Shown: positions 37,046-50,577, numbered from the stretch's first letter. The stretch: 64,000 nucleotides of DNA from Camarhynchus parvulus (GCF_901933205.1 NC_044600.1:3162001-3226000), one strand, 5' to 3'. The notes: generated from the letters alone by a model not told the origin. Numbers and translations: made by a program.

Positions 37046-38716
37046 AGTACTCCCAGGTCATAAAGCCACAACCTCTAAAAACTCCAAACACATCTGTTCT
37101 TAGTCAGGAGTGTCCTCAGCAACCAGGTCTTGTAATTAAGCTATTTAATGACCCTAAAGACTACTTGAGAGCCCTAAATAATAGGTATGCCCTTGATTTA
37201 ACATAATTAAAAAATAAAAGTAAATTAGTTTCCCTCAAAATCTCATGGCTTGTTTTGAAGCTGGCCTTAAATACTGTTTAGAGGTAAGGAAATGAAATGG
37301 AAAATTCTGCAATCCTTTTTACTGTCTCTGGCAGCCTTCCAAACACAGAGCCCAAAGCCAAATACTCATTTTAACCATATTTTGTTTGGAAAAGATGCTT
37401 TAAGCAAATTAATTCAGTTTAAATCTGGAACACTTTAATAATGTGTGGCTGCTGATGTTGATTAGAATAAATATTGTGCATTTGAAACATAATAGTCTTG
37501 TCTGCAGCAAGGCACAGTCACTGCACCCATCTGAGAGGATGGAGCAGACTGAGTGCAGTGCTAAGAAACTTTAACAACTGTTGGGATTGCAGCATTAATG
37601 TACAGCTTTCCTTCTCTAGCTGGGTCTGATCATTCTCCTTTTTTTTTTACTTCTGAAAAATTCAAACGATTTATTTAGATTCACCAAGGACCATGTCCAG
37701 AAGTTGAATATGAGAAGCAAAACTATGCTTTTTTATCCCCACTGTACAGATCTTTTTGGTATTTAGTTTGTCCTTGCAGAGCTGCCTCTGACACAGACAT
37801 ATTTGGGACTTGCAATTAATCACATCTAATGGGAGAATCTTGCATTGTGAGGACTCTTCATGTGATTTTGAAGACCCTTCATGTGATTTTGAGATGATTT
37901 TTAACACAAAAGGGTTTAGAAAATTGCAGGAAGTCTTTGTTATCACTGTGTATCTCTATTTTGAAGTTAAGCTGAAGCCTGGCTTTGCCAGTGGTGACCT
38001 TGGTGGCACAGGGATGGACCAGTCAGACCTTCACCTAACTCAGGAGCCACCTATAAAGTGAATTCCTCCTTTTACAGCTCAGTCTGTGCCTTTCTTGGTC
38101 CATTTGGGTATGAAATCACCATCCTGATTTGCCTCAGCCATGGCTCTGTGTAAATCCTGCTGTAAAATATCAAATTACTCACTGAGGTCAACCCCTTTTG
38201 CCCCAGACAGGGTCAAACTCTTCCCTCTCCTGAAACTCAAACAATGAAATGAAGACAGGAATGTGAATTCCTCTTACCTCGAGCAGGTAATTAATACCCA
38301 GCTCCAAAGAAAGTCTGAAAGGAAGGTTTCCTCCTTTTTATTTTTTAAATTTCCATTAAATTTTCAGCTAAGAATTTCAGTGAGATGAACTCCATTTACA
38401 GCAGCAGATATCCCAAACAAACCTGCAGCTCCAAGAGCAGAGCTGAGACCCTGGCAGAGCCCTTTTCCCTGCTCTGCAGGTTATCCCTGCACCCAGAGCA
38501 TCCTACTGGATTTCCTGCCTGGTTCTGCCCTTCCTGAGGATCACTCAGTGAACTCTTCCCATGCCCTCACCACCACCTTGGCCAGCTGGGACTTAGAGGT
38601 GCTTCTGTGGAAATTCAGAATTGGTGTCTGAATAACATGAGGATAATTTTCTTCCATCCCACAGGAATCTGTAATAGGAAGGACAAATTAAATAATTTGT
38701 TAAAGTGGGTACAGAG
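37046..38716. other. Unique DNA between duplication copy 1 and LTR copy 2
   Basis: No supported gene. A 21-bp tandem duplication (unit starting 'cttcatgtgattttga') lies at 37856-37894. Minus 38278-38314 is a 37-bp splice-bounded open segment with a strong GAG/GTAAGA donor, judged too short to call. Confidence 0.7.
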
Positions 38717-39126
38717 TATTGTATTTGGGTTGCCCCCAGATGAAGGAAGGAACAAATCTGACTCCATGTTCTCAGAAGGTTAATTTAATATTTTATGATA
38801 CTATATTATATTAAAGAATACTAAACTATACTAAAGAATACAGAAAGGATACTTACTGAATGCTAAAAAGATAATAATAAAAACTCCTGACTCTCTCCAG
38901 AGTCCCGACACAGCTTGGCCCTGATTGGCCAAGAAGTCAAAACAATTCACATGAAACCAATGAAACAATCACCTGTGGGTAAACAATCTCCAAACACATT
39001 CCACAGGAGCACAAAACAGGAGAAGCAAATCAGATAATTATTGTTTTCCTTTTTCTCTGAGGCTTCTCAGCTTCCCAAGAGAAAAATCCTGGGCGAAGGG
39101 ATTTTTCCATAAATGTGAATGCCACA
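38717..39126 (-). mobile_element. Solo LTR, passerine ERV type, copy 2
   Basis: A ~410-bp relative of the LTR at 23.3 kb, in the same orientation, and the best-preserved of the three. On the minus strand it starts 'tgtggcattcacatttatgg' and ends '..gggcaacccaaatacaata'. It retains the 'cacctgtgggtaaacaatc' segment that copy 1 lacks. No clear target duplication: ACAGAG on the left, GTCCCG on the right. It lies between the two copies of the ~300-bp duplication. No retroviral genes are next to it. Confidence 0.88.
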
Positions 39127-39169
39127 GTCCCGAGTCCAGTTTTTGTTTGAATATTGCATCCAGACTTTA

Positions 39170-39479
39170 TCTGTAAAGATTCCATTTTAAGGATTTTCTA
39201 GAAATTAGCTTATTTGTGATCTTTCAAAGCAGAAGATGCTGGCGTAATGTTAATAATTCAGAGCAGACCTTTGTGTCAAGGGTTTAGTGCCTTTGTGTAA
39301 GTGAAATTGTGTAAATGCTTATGAATAAAATCAGGCACGTGAAAACCACTCTTTGAACACGGTGCCTTTCGAAGATGCCAAAATACTGCAAATATTGATT
39401 TTAGAAGGTTTTTCCCTACATGACCAGCAGCTCTTTAAGGAAACAAAGTCAGCGGAGGATGCCACAAACCCAGAAATGC
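39170..39479 (+). repeat. Local ~300-bp duplication, copy 2
   Basis: Partner of 36752-37045, about 2.4 kb away and beginning about 45 bp after LTR copy 2. Contains an extra ~12 bp near 39301 ('agtgaaattgtgta' region) relative to copy 1. Sequence beyond 39479 does not match the sequence following copy 1, so the duplicated unit is short and not a 2.4-kb tandem. Confidence 0.93.
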
Positions 39480-42400
39480 TATCAGGACAAAGTAGGGCTC
39501 TTATCTCCCAGGGACTGATTGATTGATAGTCATTTCATGGAAACAGTTATTTTTAGAAATTCAAATTAGTTTCCATTAAAGCTACTGCCTTTAATTATAA
39601 AAAAAAAATAGATTTACTGGAATTGAACTCTTAATGTGAGATTTAATAAGGTGAGTACTGAAACTCAGAGAGAGTTTGAAAAATTCCATTTGCTTCAAAA
39701 CTTTTATGTTGTTCTTCTCTAAATAGACTCTTCCCACTGAAATTCAATAGAATATTTTGACCAATAACAGTTTCTGTATTTAAATGGCCAATATGGAAAT
39801 ATAGCTTCAATAATAATTTTAAACTGTGTTTACATGATTATGTTTGGTGTTCTGAAATTTTCTTAAAGGCTTTCTCTACAAAATTTGGTCTTAGAAAAAT
39901 GTGCGGAGTGTTAAGATGATAAAATTCTTTCCTGAACCACTCAACACACAATGAAAAATCAGAAATGAGTAATAAAATGTTTTGAATTTATTGCTCATGA
40001 AAACATCTTTGAAGAACTAATTCATGCTGCTCTTATGTGTGTGTGTCTGAAACTCAGTTTTTAGCTATTTAGATTTCTGTGTAAAATGAGAATAAAATAA
40101 AGCACTTTGTTGCACTCTGGTCTTCCCAAGGATATTGTGCATTGGCTTTTTAGTTTTTGCTTTTTAAAAAACAAATTTTCAAAGTTGCGTCTGTAGATAA
40201 ATGAAACACAATATTATACAGCATATCTAAAAGTTGATTCTATGCTTTTCCAGAAATAATTTTTTGTGATTAAGTAGCCAGTGCCAAGAAGGAGCACAGT
40301 GTGAAACTCAGTACAATTCTGTATTAACATTTCAATTTTAAGAATTGATGTATTAAATTTTCATTCAAAATGTAGATTTTCAAATCACCAAAAAACTTTT
40401 CATGATATCCAGGGGACTTAAAAAACTCTGAGATCTTTCAGACCTCAGCTAGAATTTGAGATGCTGAATATTACAAAAAAATGCTGGATTTTAGAGGAAG
40501 CTATTGGTACCATTTGATTAAATTTTGGAGAGGAAAAATGAGAAACAGATTATAAATACGGTGTTTTAAATGTTTCTCTTCACAGCATGGATTGAAAATC
40601 TTGGCCAAGCCATAAATTTTTCAGAGCCCAGTTACATTTTATGTTGTCTTTTCCAGCAACATTCAGTTTAAGAAATTTTCACTTCCTTTGCCTACTTCAG
40701 TATTTGCTTCCTGACTCATCATTATTTTATTAAACTTTTTTTTCCACTAGGTCTCCATGCGAGTGCAGGATATTACACAGATCTATCTCATGTTCTAGAG
40801 ACGCTGAGACTTATAAAAATACCTGAGTAGTGTGAGAGAAAGGGAGAAGATAAGAATGATCCAATAACCAATTGTAAACCAATTGGGAGTTCCTATATTT
40901 GTAACAAATACAACACAAAGACCAGTTGGATTTGATTTGCATTTTTGTCCTAATATTGATGGACTGAGGAATACAGGGGCTGGTTTGGTTTGTTTAGTTG
41001 TGTTTCCCAATTTCTAAGCTTGCAGTAAATTCTCATCCCTTCTGTTTCTCCAGGCATTAATCCTTCTGTCTGTCACCACCAAGGCCAAAATCCAGGAGAA
41101 CCTCAGCAAACCCCACTGCAAAAAGCTGACTTCACAGAGCAAGGGATCAGGATTTTATGGGTAAATATTCCTGTGAAGTGTATGGGTGAATTCTACGGGT
41201 AAATATTCCCATGAAAGCTGATTTGGGCTGATCTCTGTGGATGTCTCCCCATGGCTGAGCTCCTGTGGTCTCTGCTACTCCAGATTTACCAGGGGTAGGA
41301 GTGAGTTTTACTGAGAAAATTTCAGAATTGACTCAGTAAATGTCAGAATTTCCTCCTGACTGCAGCAGGGGTTGGCAGAGCTGTCAGGCAGTGATGGTAA
41401 CACAAACAGGGAATTTCTCTGTCCTCATGGCAGGAAATGCTGGGATCAAGGACAATCCAAGGTAGAATTACAGACTCCAGGGGCAGGAGATGCTGCTCAC
41501 AGTGAGAAAATGGTTTGATTCAGGAAAGAGCCACAGCAAGCCTGTGGAACTATGTAAGAGAAGTCGAAAATGTGTAGTAGGTGTAAAGAGCAGTTTATTT
41601 TAGCAACAGAGAAGGTGAGAAAATTCATTTAGCGGATCCCAAAAAGAATATTGTGCTGTCAAGCAGGAAGAACTGATAAACACTTCATACTTACAGACTT
41701 TTTAATTTATAAAAATGTCTGTATGTGGTGCCCCAGGCACACTTATAATCCTCTTCTTTAGCACATATAAAAATATAAGCTGACCCAGTGTCACCATCTC
41801 CCAGTCTGTTGGAAATGGGAGAAGAGATCAGCACTTCAGGCTTGGGCACTGCAGCATTCCTGTTCCATGGGCTTTCCTGGTAAAAATCCAGATATAATGG
41901 ATATTTCTGGTACACTGCACTGCCCTGAGTGGCCTCTCTTCCTGTAAAACTTCAGGTAAACCATCAGCAATTTTAAGAATGCCCTCAAATTGTCTTTTTT
42001 TTTTAATACAATTGAAATTACTGAATTACAGAATTCCAGAAAAATAGTCATGGGAGAGTGCAAACTCCTCATTTTTTATTCTCAAAACAAGTTGTGGGCA
42101 AAACAAATAGCAATAACTACAGCTCAACTGGGATGTCATAAATATTCTGGCAAAGCAGTTGGGAAGGATGCACACTCCAGTTTAGGGAGATTTTAATGAA
42201 AAAAATGTACCAAGAGCAATTCCTCTTTATAATGAGGGAACTTTCAATTCCCATTGATCTCAGCTATGGATGTATCACACAAAAATCTTGTAAATTATGA
42301 GATTTAAAGCATTTAAGCTTAAGTTGACATTTTCTCCTTTAAATTTAGCTGTAACCTGTCACCCTATTTACGCACTTCACAAAGCACTGGGCAGCTTTGC

Positions 42401-45400
42401 ATGGGACTATTCCCAGCTGGAGATCACATATAAGTCCAGCTTCCACACACTCTGTCTTACTCAAATCACAAAAAAATGCAGTATTTAAAAATAATTGTGG
42501 CCATATTTTCTGATCAGACGTCCTTCAGTTCCCTTTAGTTGTGGCTAAATACACCCAAGCTATGGTAAATTTTTCTTATTTTGTCATCATCTCGGGTGAT
42601 TTTCTTACACCTGACAGCTTTCTTTCAAGCCCTGGTTTCTACAAGATATATTAAAATATGTCATTAAATACATACCCTTTTCCTAAGGTGCTGTGTGATG
42701 GCCATAAAAAAAATTAGAGAGTAAAAGATTTTTGTCTCACTAGTAAATATTGTGAAGATTTCTATTTTGTTGCTTATATTTAACTTTGAATGGTTTCTTG
42801 AAAGGGGTGATAGTGAAACTGTTCTTGTTAATCAGGAGTTAGAAGGCGTGGAGTGACTAATCAGAGAAAAATAACAGCTGGAAGCAAATCCCTTCCCACT
42901 GCTGGGAGTGTGGGGAAATCCTGAGTATTCTGGAAAAAGACTAAAATACACTTTACATGAAAGAAACCAGGACAAATGGAAAATGAGCTCTGCACACAGA
43001 ATTATGGCAATCACAAAGAATCTGCTTGTCTGTCCTGAAGAGATTTCCTAAAGATAGGAGGGAACCCCCTGAGAAACAGTGAAAATGAGAAACCTCAGGA
43101 CAGAGTGGGGAGAGGAATTATCACATTTATGCACATGAGAATAACAGAGAATGAAACAGCAGAGAGGAGATTTGGTGCAGACTCTGAACTGGTGATTTGT
43201 TATTCCAAAGGGAATTCTGCAGGTAAAAGATAATGTCAGAGATCCATGGAAACCAAAGGGAAAAAAATCAGGCAGTTAATTAAATTTGTAGTAAACACAG
43301 CCATGATACTAAAACTTTAAAGAATTCAAGGAAATATGGGGGATTTCAGTGTAAAACTACATAATTTCTGGCACCTTGGACTAGAGTGGTGAAGGGGTTA
43401 TTTGCAGAGAGCAGCTCAGTTCTTGAACATCAGTGAAGATGGAGGAATTCAATGCAGAATGAGCAACCTCAGACTGAATAAGACCAAATTTAGCATTTTA
43501 TTTTGGCAATCCATTAACCTCAAAGATGTTAATGTACTGAAATCTAAACATAAGAACAAAGTTCAAAGCTGTTAGAAACACTGAACTCTGTCAGCAGGTT
43601 CTGTTGGTGGTGCTGTAAAATATGAATTTGCCTAAAACACTTCCAGACGGTCACCCTTGTGACAGGGAAGCCAAAGAATGAAATTCAATGTTTTCAAACA
43701 TATTCCTGCTGGTTCCACCACTAACTCTTTTTTAACGCATTGGTGGCACTCATTTTAAATCCCCCAAACCTAACTAGGAGCCTCTGAGATAGAGTATTGC
43801 AGAAATAGAGAATTGCAGAATGTGTTACTTGCCATTTTTGTACATCAAAAATTCTGCCAACCATAGAGAAAAATAATGCAAAACAAGGATTAAAAAATTT
43901 AAAAGGATGAAAATGAGCATGATTTCAGAATTCCATTTTGAACCAGAAACTGATCACGTGTATTCTTGTAATACTGGATAAACATTGGATTTTTTACTGT
44001 ACAAAATGCCCTGTTTTTTTTGTGCTGAAAGGGCATTTCCACTACAATAGTTGGGGAATATTTCTGAAATACCTTTAGAGGTTTGTCAAAAGAGGTTTTA
44101 TCTCTACTAAAGCAATTTGCAGAGTTACTGAATCACATATTTGTAGCAGTCATAGATTGTTCCTATCACATTATTTTCACCAAGAACGTCAACAGAGTTC
44201 CTACAGACCTTTTAGAGGAGTCATTCAAAAGCAAAATTTCCATGAGGTGTGGTGATTTCTGCAATGCTAACATCTTCATCAGTCTTTATTGTGACTTCTC
44301 ATTACCTTATTGAGTTGGTTGAGTTACTCAATATTGAAATCAGGGTTGCTTAAAAAAAGAAAATCTATTTTTACAGAGCCGTGCCATCTGGCAAAGCACT
44401 ATTGATGGCTGTGAACAAAGGGTTGGCAGTGCTGTGATTTATCAGGTTTGCTGCCCCTGGTGAATGCCACAGAATATCCTCAGGAGCCCACAGGCTCCCC
44501 AGAGCTCAGAGCTGCATTTCTGCATTGTTGTTGCAGAATTCAGGAGGCAACAGGAGAAATCACCCTTTTATTCATACAGGCTAGGAATTTCAACTCCCAT
44601 TAAAGTGAAACCAAGGAAAACTCGGATTTGCTTCTGTGAGTCCAGGAGCTGAGGTTTTATATGTGTGCTCTTCCCCTGCCCATGGAGTAAAATGTGTGCT
44701 GAAGGGCAGAGATTTAATCTCTGTCACTCAGGTGCCAACCTCAGCTGGCTCTGACGTGCACAGAGCCAGGATCTGCCTCTAATGGCACCCAGGAGTTGGG
44801 GAATTAATCTCAGCTGATGAAGTGTGTCTCCTCAGTGCATAAATCAGCTGCAATAACGGCACTGATGGGGAAGGAGGGTGTGGAGAAAAGGAAGTTTGAA
44901 ATGAGCCACAGCTGAGGAACCCAGTAATGGATTGGGCCTTAATGTCAAGTGTGGGACTCAGTTCTGACTGTTTGACTTCTTCAATCTTCTGCAATATGGA
45001 TTTTTTATTTAAAAATAGTGACCATATACTGAAGTATAAGATTGTTTTCACCCTTGTTTTCCTTGTTTGTAACACGCATATTTATATACATCTTTCTGAT
45101 ATTTCAGTATTTTGAATCATACCCATCCTGACTTGCAACTTTGTTGTTGTTTGACCTGATCTTAGAAGGATTGGAAGAATTCAAATTATGAATAAGAAAA
45201 CAAAGCCTAAACTCTTTGGCCATAAAAGAAATTAAGTACAAATTATGTAGCACATCATTCTCAGTAATTTACACAAGCCTGGCTAATTCAGGGCTCTAAT
45301 ATTCTTCCTAAGAAGTTTAGAACAATTAGTCCACTTGTATTACTGCAAGGAGTTCTCATAAAAAACAGGGATTGCAGAAACCACCAGTCAGTTTTCTATT

Positions 45401-48400
45401 ATGTTTTGGTACTTTAAATAGTTAACGCCTTCCAGAAAATTTACTGTACTACCAAGCCTGGATAATTTGGGTAATTTTCTAATTCAGGCAATCATTAGGT
45501 GTTTATTAGTAAAAAGTCATTATTGCTAAGTATTACTTTAAGAATGAATGACCACATAGGATATGTGGTAATTTAATAAGTGTAAAAATTGTGACTACTT
45601 TATTCCCCACAGACAAAAATTGGTATTTTCTCTGTGGCTCATGACAAGTTTAATGGATACTGAGAGAAGACTGTGCAATAAAGTATGAAGCAAGAAATTA
45701 ACTGCAAATAAACAATAAAATTTCTCCTCAGTTATTACAATTTCAAGCTTTCAAATGGCAAGGCGAGCTGAATTTATATTATAATAACAGTTAAGGGTGC
45801 AAGGTTCTTCAAAACCCACCCTAAATCTGGGGTGTTAAACACATGTATTCATGATTTTCATAAGATTAAACAGGAGATATTTGGGTTTTGTGTCATGAGG
45901 GACAGAGCAGAATTAAGAGCTGTGGTCCTGGCTTCTCTCTCAGCTTCAATAGACAAAAGCTTCTCCTTATGGTCTGAGGATCTGCAAGCCCTAAACAGAT
46001 GAAAAAAGAATTTATTGGGATCTATCAATTAAAAAATAAGGTTGTGGTCTGAAAGCAATGTGAATTTATCAAGATGGAGATTTTGCCAGGGCAGTTAAGA
46101 AAGGGATGGTGTGGTGGGCTGACCTTGGGCAGTTGCAGTCTTCTTCCCATCAGGACAGGGGAGAAAAGGGAAAATCAGAATCTCATGGGCTGAGACAGAG
46201 GCAGGGAGGTTCTTTACCCACTGCCATCCCAGGCAGAATGGGCTCCACAGGCTGCAGGGAAATCACTGCTCCTCTGCTCTCCCTCTGTGGGCTCCAGGTG
46301 AATCTCTGCTCCAAAAAAAAAGGAAATAAGTTTAAAATTCTTCTATTGTAATATCTCCTAGACCAGCACCTGTCATGCTGAAATGACTGGAAGAAGTTTG
46401 GTCTGTAAAGAGGCATAAACTGTAAAATGGTTTTAAAATGACTGAAACTTTTCCCTACTTAACAAAATCCTTGTGCCTTTTCCACCCCAATTCAGTGCCA
46501 GCTCTGCTCCGCATCTCAGTCAAGCCACTGGCAGGTTTTCTTGTAGAACATTAATAAAAGCTAAGCTGGCAATCAGAAACAATAATTTACAGGGAGTGTA
46601 AGAGGAAGAAGTGGGCAAATATGACACCAGAATATCTGTTTGAAATGTGAGATGAAAGGGGAAGTGTTCCATCCACTGGAACTTCCCCCACCTCTGCAGC
46701 CTTTGTAGCAGAGATGTCCCCAGCTATAAAAAGAAGCAAAAGAAGTTGTAGGTTATCATGCCTCATCACTTCTTCTTTAATCTCCATATAAAGGTGATTA
46801 ATTCCAAACTCTTTCAACTACAGAGCGTTCACCATGCAGGGGAGCAGAAAATCAAGACCATCTCAAGGAGCAGTTTCTTACATATTGCAGAACTTCACTC
46901 TTTTTTTTTTCCTTTTCCCCCACAGGTCTGCAGCAAAATCAGCCAAATGACATTAGCCATGCTTTAAATTTCAATTTCCACACTTCTTTCGTGCTGTATC
47001 TCACTCCTTTTTTCATCTCACCACCTAACTTCCTCAGATTTCAAGTGTAACGAATCTCAAACTCTGTGCATAAAGGCAAAGAGAAAAAAGAGGAAACTAT
47101 CAGGAACTTATGGATTTGTGCTTGGCAGGTTCAGAAAGTTTTCTGGGGTTTGATGATATCCAGCCATTTGTACAGTTCTTACTGATTTTGGTACCCTACA
47201 CAATCTTTCTGGCTGTCCATCAATAGTTGCTGACCCTGGAGGATTCAGCAGCAGAAGTGGAAAATCAGAAACCCTATAAATTGATAACAAGTACAGGTTC
47301 TGCCTTCTCAAAAGGATTTGTAAAATCATTGCCACCACCAGGGTCCAAAGTGCTTTCACTCCACAGAGCTGGAATCAGATAATTCCAGTTGTATTTCTAT
47401 TTAATTTTAACCCAAACTGGCATAAATCTCATGGACCTTGTTTAGTGTCCCTAGGCTGAGACAGGCCTATTTTGGATTAATTGCTAAGGATGACCTTGAA
47501 ACTTTAGTCTGCTCTAAGGGATGATGGTGGCCACCAGGGAAGGATGATGTTTAGCATCCCTGTGCCACAAAAAGCACTGATTATTTACAGAAAAAGAATT
47601 GGAAAATTTTCTGGACAAAAAGGCTTTCCTTTCCCTGGACAACTTTCTCCAAGTTGTTATATTTGAAAGTCAGAAATTGCATTCTTTCATATCTATATCC
47701 ATTTATTTTAACCTGAAGTGTCTTTTTATCTTAATCTTAAAACAGAAAGACACAACCTCCAAAAAATTCAGCTTCTCAGTTTCACTGGAATGTTTTTCCA
47801 CAGTGATAGATGAAAGAAGCACAGCTTGTAGTCTGGGTAATCAAATATTGTATTTTTCTACCCTGTGAGTTCTGTGTACATGCTTGAAGTTTATAATCAG
47901 TCAACAGTACCCAAAATCTTCTTAGAATTACACTATTTTAAATACAGTCTCAATTTAATGCCAGATCTTCTGTAAATTATTGAGTGGTTATTTTTGTAAA
48001 TTAATGTGGGGTTGTATTTTGCAACACTTGGTATTAAATACTAATGAGAAAAGCATGGAACTATTTTAGATGTGTTAGAAAAGTTTGGTGGTGGTGTTCA
48101 TGGAGGATTCCACCTTCATAAGGAATCAAAATAGCAGAAACCCTGTTTTTACTGTAAATCATCTGGTCTGATGTGCAGTTTACATGGAATTGTGATGCTC
48201 TTTGTGTACAGTATGTTCCATTTGTGTACAGCCATTATCTGTGAGACATCAGATTTTCTTTATAAGATTTAGGGAGAATAAATGTTTTTTTTCCTCTGGG
48301 GATCACCTGAATGAAGATGTTTTACACATCGTATTTTCTGGTCCCTTTGTTTCCAAAGACCTGCATGGTTACTTTTGCAAATAGGGAGCATAACATAAAT

Positions 48401-49043
48401 TTGCAGTCATTTTTTGGACCAGAAGAACATCATAAAAATGATCTCACTTTGCTTCATTACAACACCTGCTTGCAGTAAGATGGGATCTTATCTATTTCTG
48501 TAATAAAATGCCATGGTAGAGCTGTGCTCTTAATTATCCTGCTAAATAATGGGACACATTTAAAGCCTTTCCACTCCATCTCCCAGCACTCATTAGTGTC
48601 ACTTATGAGTTATTTGTCTGCCAGGTTTTGCTTTTTGACCAAAAAAATAGTGCTAAATGCATATTCTGATATAAAATGAATGCATAATTAATAGTCCCTC
48701 CTGTTTCAGAAATTAATAGCAGAAGAAATACCAAGAGTTTCACTGAAAGCCAATCCACTGAGAGGTAACCAAGGTATCAATATTTCAGTGTTTCCTATTG
48801 TTGGGAATAAAACTACCTTGACACAGCAGGTTTAATAGATTAAACAATAACAATTAGAGAATGCTTTCATAAAGCTTCTTGTTCACCTGTCAGGTTGAAC
48901 AAATGAGGTATTTTTCAGTTATGACAGGTTTGCATGTGCTCTGTCTGAGAGCTGATATGGACTGAATTCCTTATTGTGGAAACGTAGGATAGGGGAATGT
49001 TGTAGTTATTATTTATTATTCTGAATTCTTAAACCTGTAGTGG
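39480..49043. other. Long unique AT-rich non-coding stretch
   Basis: No supported gene, LTR or CR1 in about 9.5 kb. Minor items: an imperfect direct repeat of about 27 bp at 41152-41178 and 41191-41217 ('cgggtaaatattcc' type); a near-palindrome at 48879-48902 ('ttgttcacctgtcagg' followed by 'ttgaacaa'); a strong acceptor-like pyrimidine tract and AG at about 46925, followed by an open stretch ending in TAA near 47050 with no poly(A) signal noted. Open frames are all below 100 codons. Confidence 0.7.
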
Positions 49044-49080
49044 TTTAATGGTTTCAACAGGGGGAGTTGAAACCACTAAA
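49044..49080. other. Short perfect-looking hairpin
   Basis: Left arm 49044-49058 (tttaatggtttcaac) and right arm 49066-49080 (gttgaaaccactaaa) pair at 14 of 15 positions around a 7-base purine loop (49059-49065). The stem is too short for a miRNA precursor and there is no T-tract terminator context that would matter in a vertebrate. Function unknown. Confidence 0.85.
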
Positions 49081-49734
49081 TATTTTCCTACTAAATACTT
49101 CTTCTATTGTAGCAACTCCTTTAACACCTAAAAAGTTCTTTGGAAGTGTTTTCAGTACTAAATATGAGTTGTGGGTGAGTGATTAAAACTTTATGGATAG
49201 AATGTTAATATCAATAAAAAGTTTATAAATTGACAATGGAGAATAAATAATTTGGAGATGCTGAAGTAAAAGTATAAATTTATTTAGCACACTTGAACTG
49301 TCTTATGGTAACTGGTGGGGGGAATAGTTCCATGGAATTCTGTTAAAGAAAATATTTAATTCCCTTTAGTATCTGCTTTCAGCATTAAGATTTGCTTAAT
49401 AAAAACTGCCTTCAGTAGTTGTTTAACCAAGTGTTGTAATTGCCTAGCTGTGTGCATTTCACTAGAGCCGGAAGAGGTTTGAGGTGTTTATTCCTTCAGA
49501 AGCAGGAGGTGTGGAATTGCCCCAGAAATGGCTTTGAGTTGCTCCCAGGTATGGGAGATGCTGCTGTGTCCAGAGGGGAAAGGAGCAGGAGCTGTGTCTG
49601 ATCAGGAGCCAGTGTTTGCTCAGAGACAACTAAAATTATTCCTCTGCCATCTCGGGGAAGGGCAGAGGCTGCTCCCACGGCAGATTTATTGTAAATGCAC
49701 GGTGAGCCCTGTGGCAGGGAAGAGCAATGCAGCT
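49081..49734. other. Unique non-coding DNA before LTR copy 3
   Basis: No supported gene. From about 49500 the DNA is GC-richer, with antisense-overlapping frames of 76 and 88 codons. Part of this could be diverged LTR sequence, since the 3' end of LTR copy 3 is hard to place. Confidence 0.6.
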
Positions 49735-50158
49735 GGCTCCATGTTCTCAGAAGGCTAATCATTTTATTAGAAAGCTTATTATTTTATTATACTATATTAT
49801 ATTAAAGAATACTATATTATATTAAAGAATACTATTCTAAACTACACTAAAGAATACAGAAAGAATCATTACTTAATGGTAAAAAGATAATAATGAAAAT
49901 TCCTGACTCTTTCCAGAGTCCTGACACAGCTTGGCTCTGACTGGCCAAAGAGTGAAAACAACTCACAGCAGAATCCAATGGAACAATCACCTGTGGGTAA
50001 ACAATCTCCAAACACATTCCACATGTAAGCACAACACGGGAGAAGCAAATGAGATAAGAATTGTTTTCCTTTTCTCTGAAGCCTTCCTCGCTGCCTTTCA
50101 GCTCCCAGGAGAAGAACCCTGGGTGAAGGAATCATGTTCAGAGAATGTGGATGCCACA
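49735..50158 (-). mobile_element. LTR, passerine ERV type, copy 3
   Basis: Third and most rearranged copy of the same LTR, again on the minus strand. Shared blocks: 'ctccatgttctcagaaggct', 'gactctttccagagtcctga', 'tcacctgtgggtaaacaatc', 'aacacattccaca' and the terminal 'gatgccaca'. Two internal duplications enlarge the AT-rich poly(A)-signal region: 'actatattatattaaagaat' occurs twice in tandem (about 49789-49831), and an extra attttatta-type segment precedes it. The boundary at the low-coordinate side is uncertain. The 141-codon minus frame overlapping it (49869-50294) is an artefact. Confidence 0.82.
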
Positions 50159-50577
50159 CAGGTGGAACCACTGGATCCAGCACAAATCTGGGACAGCATC
50201 CCCTGGAAGCTGATGAGAACCCACCCATGAAAAACCCCATGAGCACAGGTGTGCTGAGTTTGTGTTGGCTGTGAAGGGGCAAAAGGAAGTTCAAAATAAT
50301 AGCTCAAAAATAAGATTAAATATGTTGTCACCATTAATCCCAGTACCTGTGACCCCACTGGAACTTTGCAAAATAGTGATAAAAACAATACTGAGAACAC
50401 CAGGGGAAATCCCAGATTCTATTCTGCTCAGGCCCTGTGACATTTCTGCTCTGCTCAGGATAAAACTGTTGAGGAGGGCAGGCTGTGCATCCCAAAATCT
50501 TTGCTGTGGAGGAAAGGAGGAAGAAAGTTAAAGAGACTGCCCTGGTTTATCTAATTCAAGAGCGTGGCAGTCCTGGG
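50159..50577. other. Unique DNA after LTR copy 3
   Basis: No supported gene. I see no retroviral interior motif here, so the LTR is treated as solo. Confidence 0.6.
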
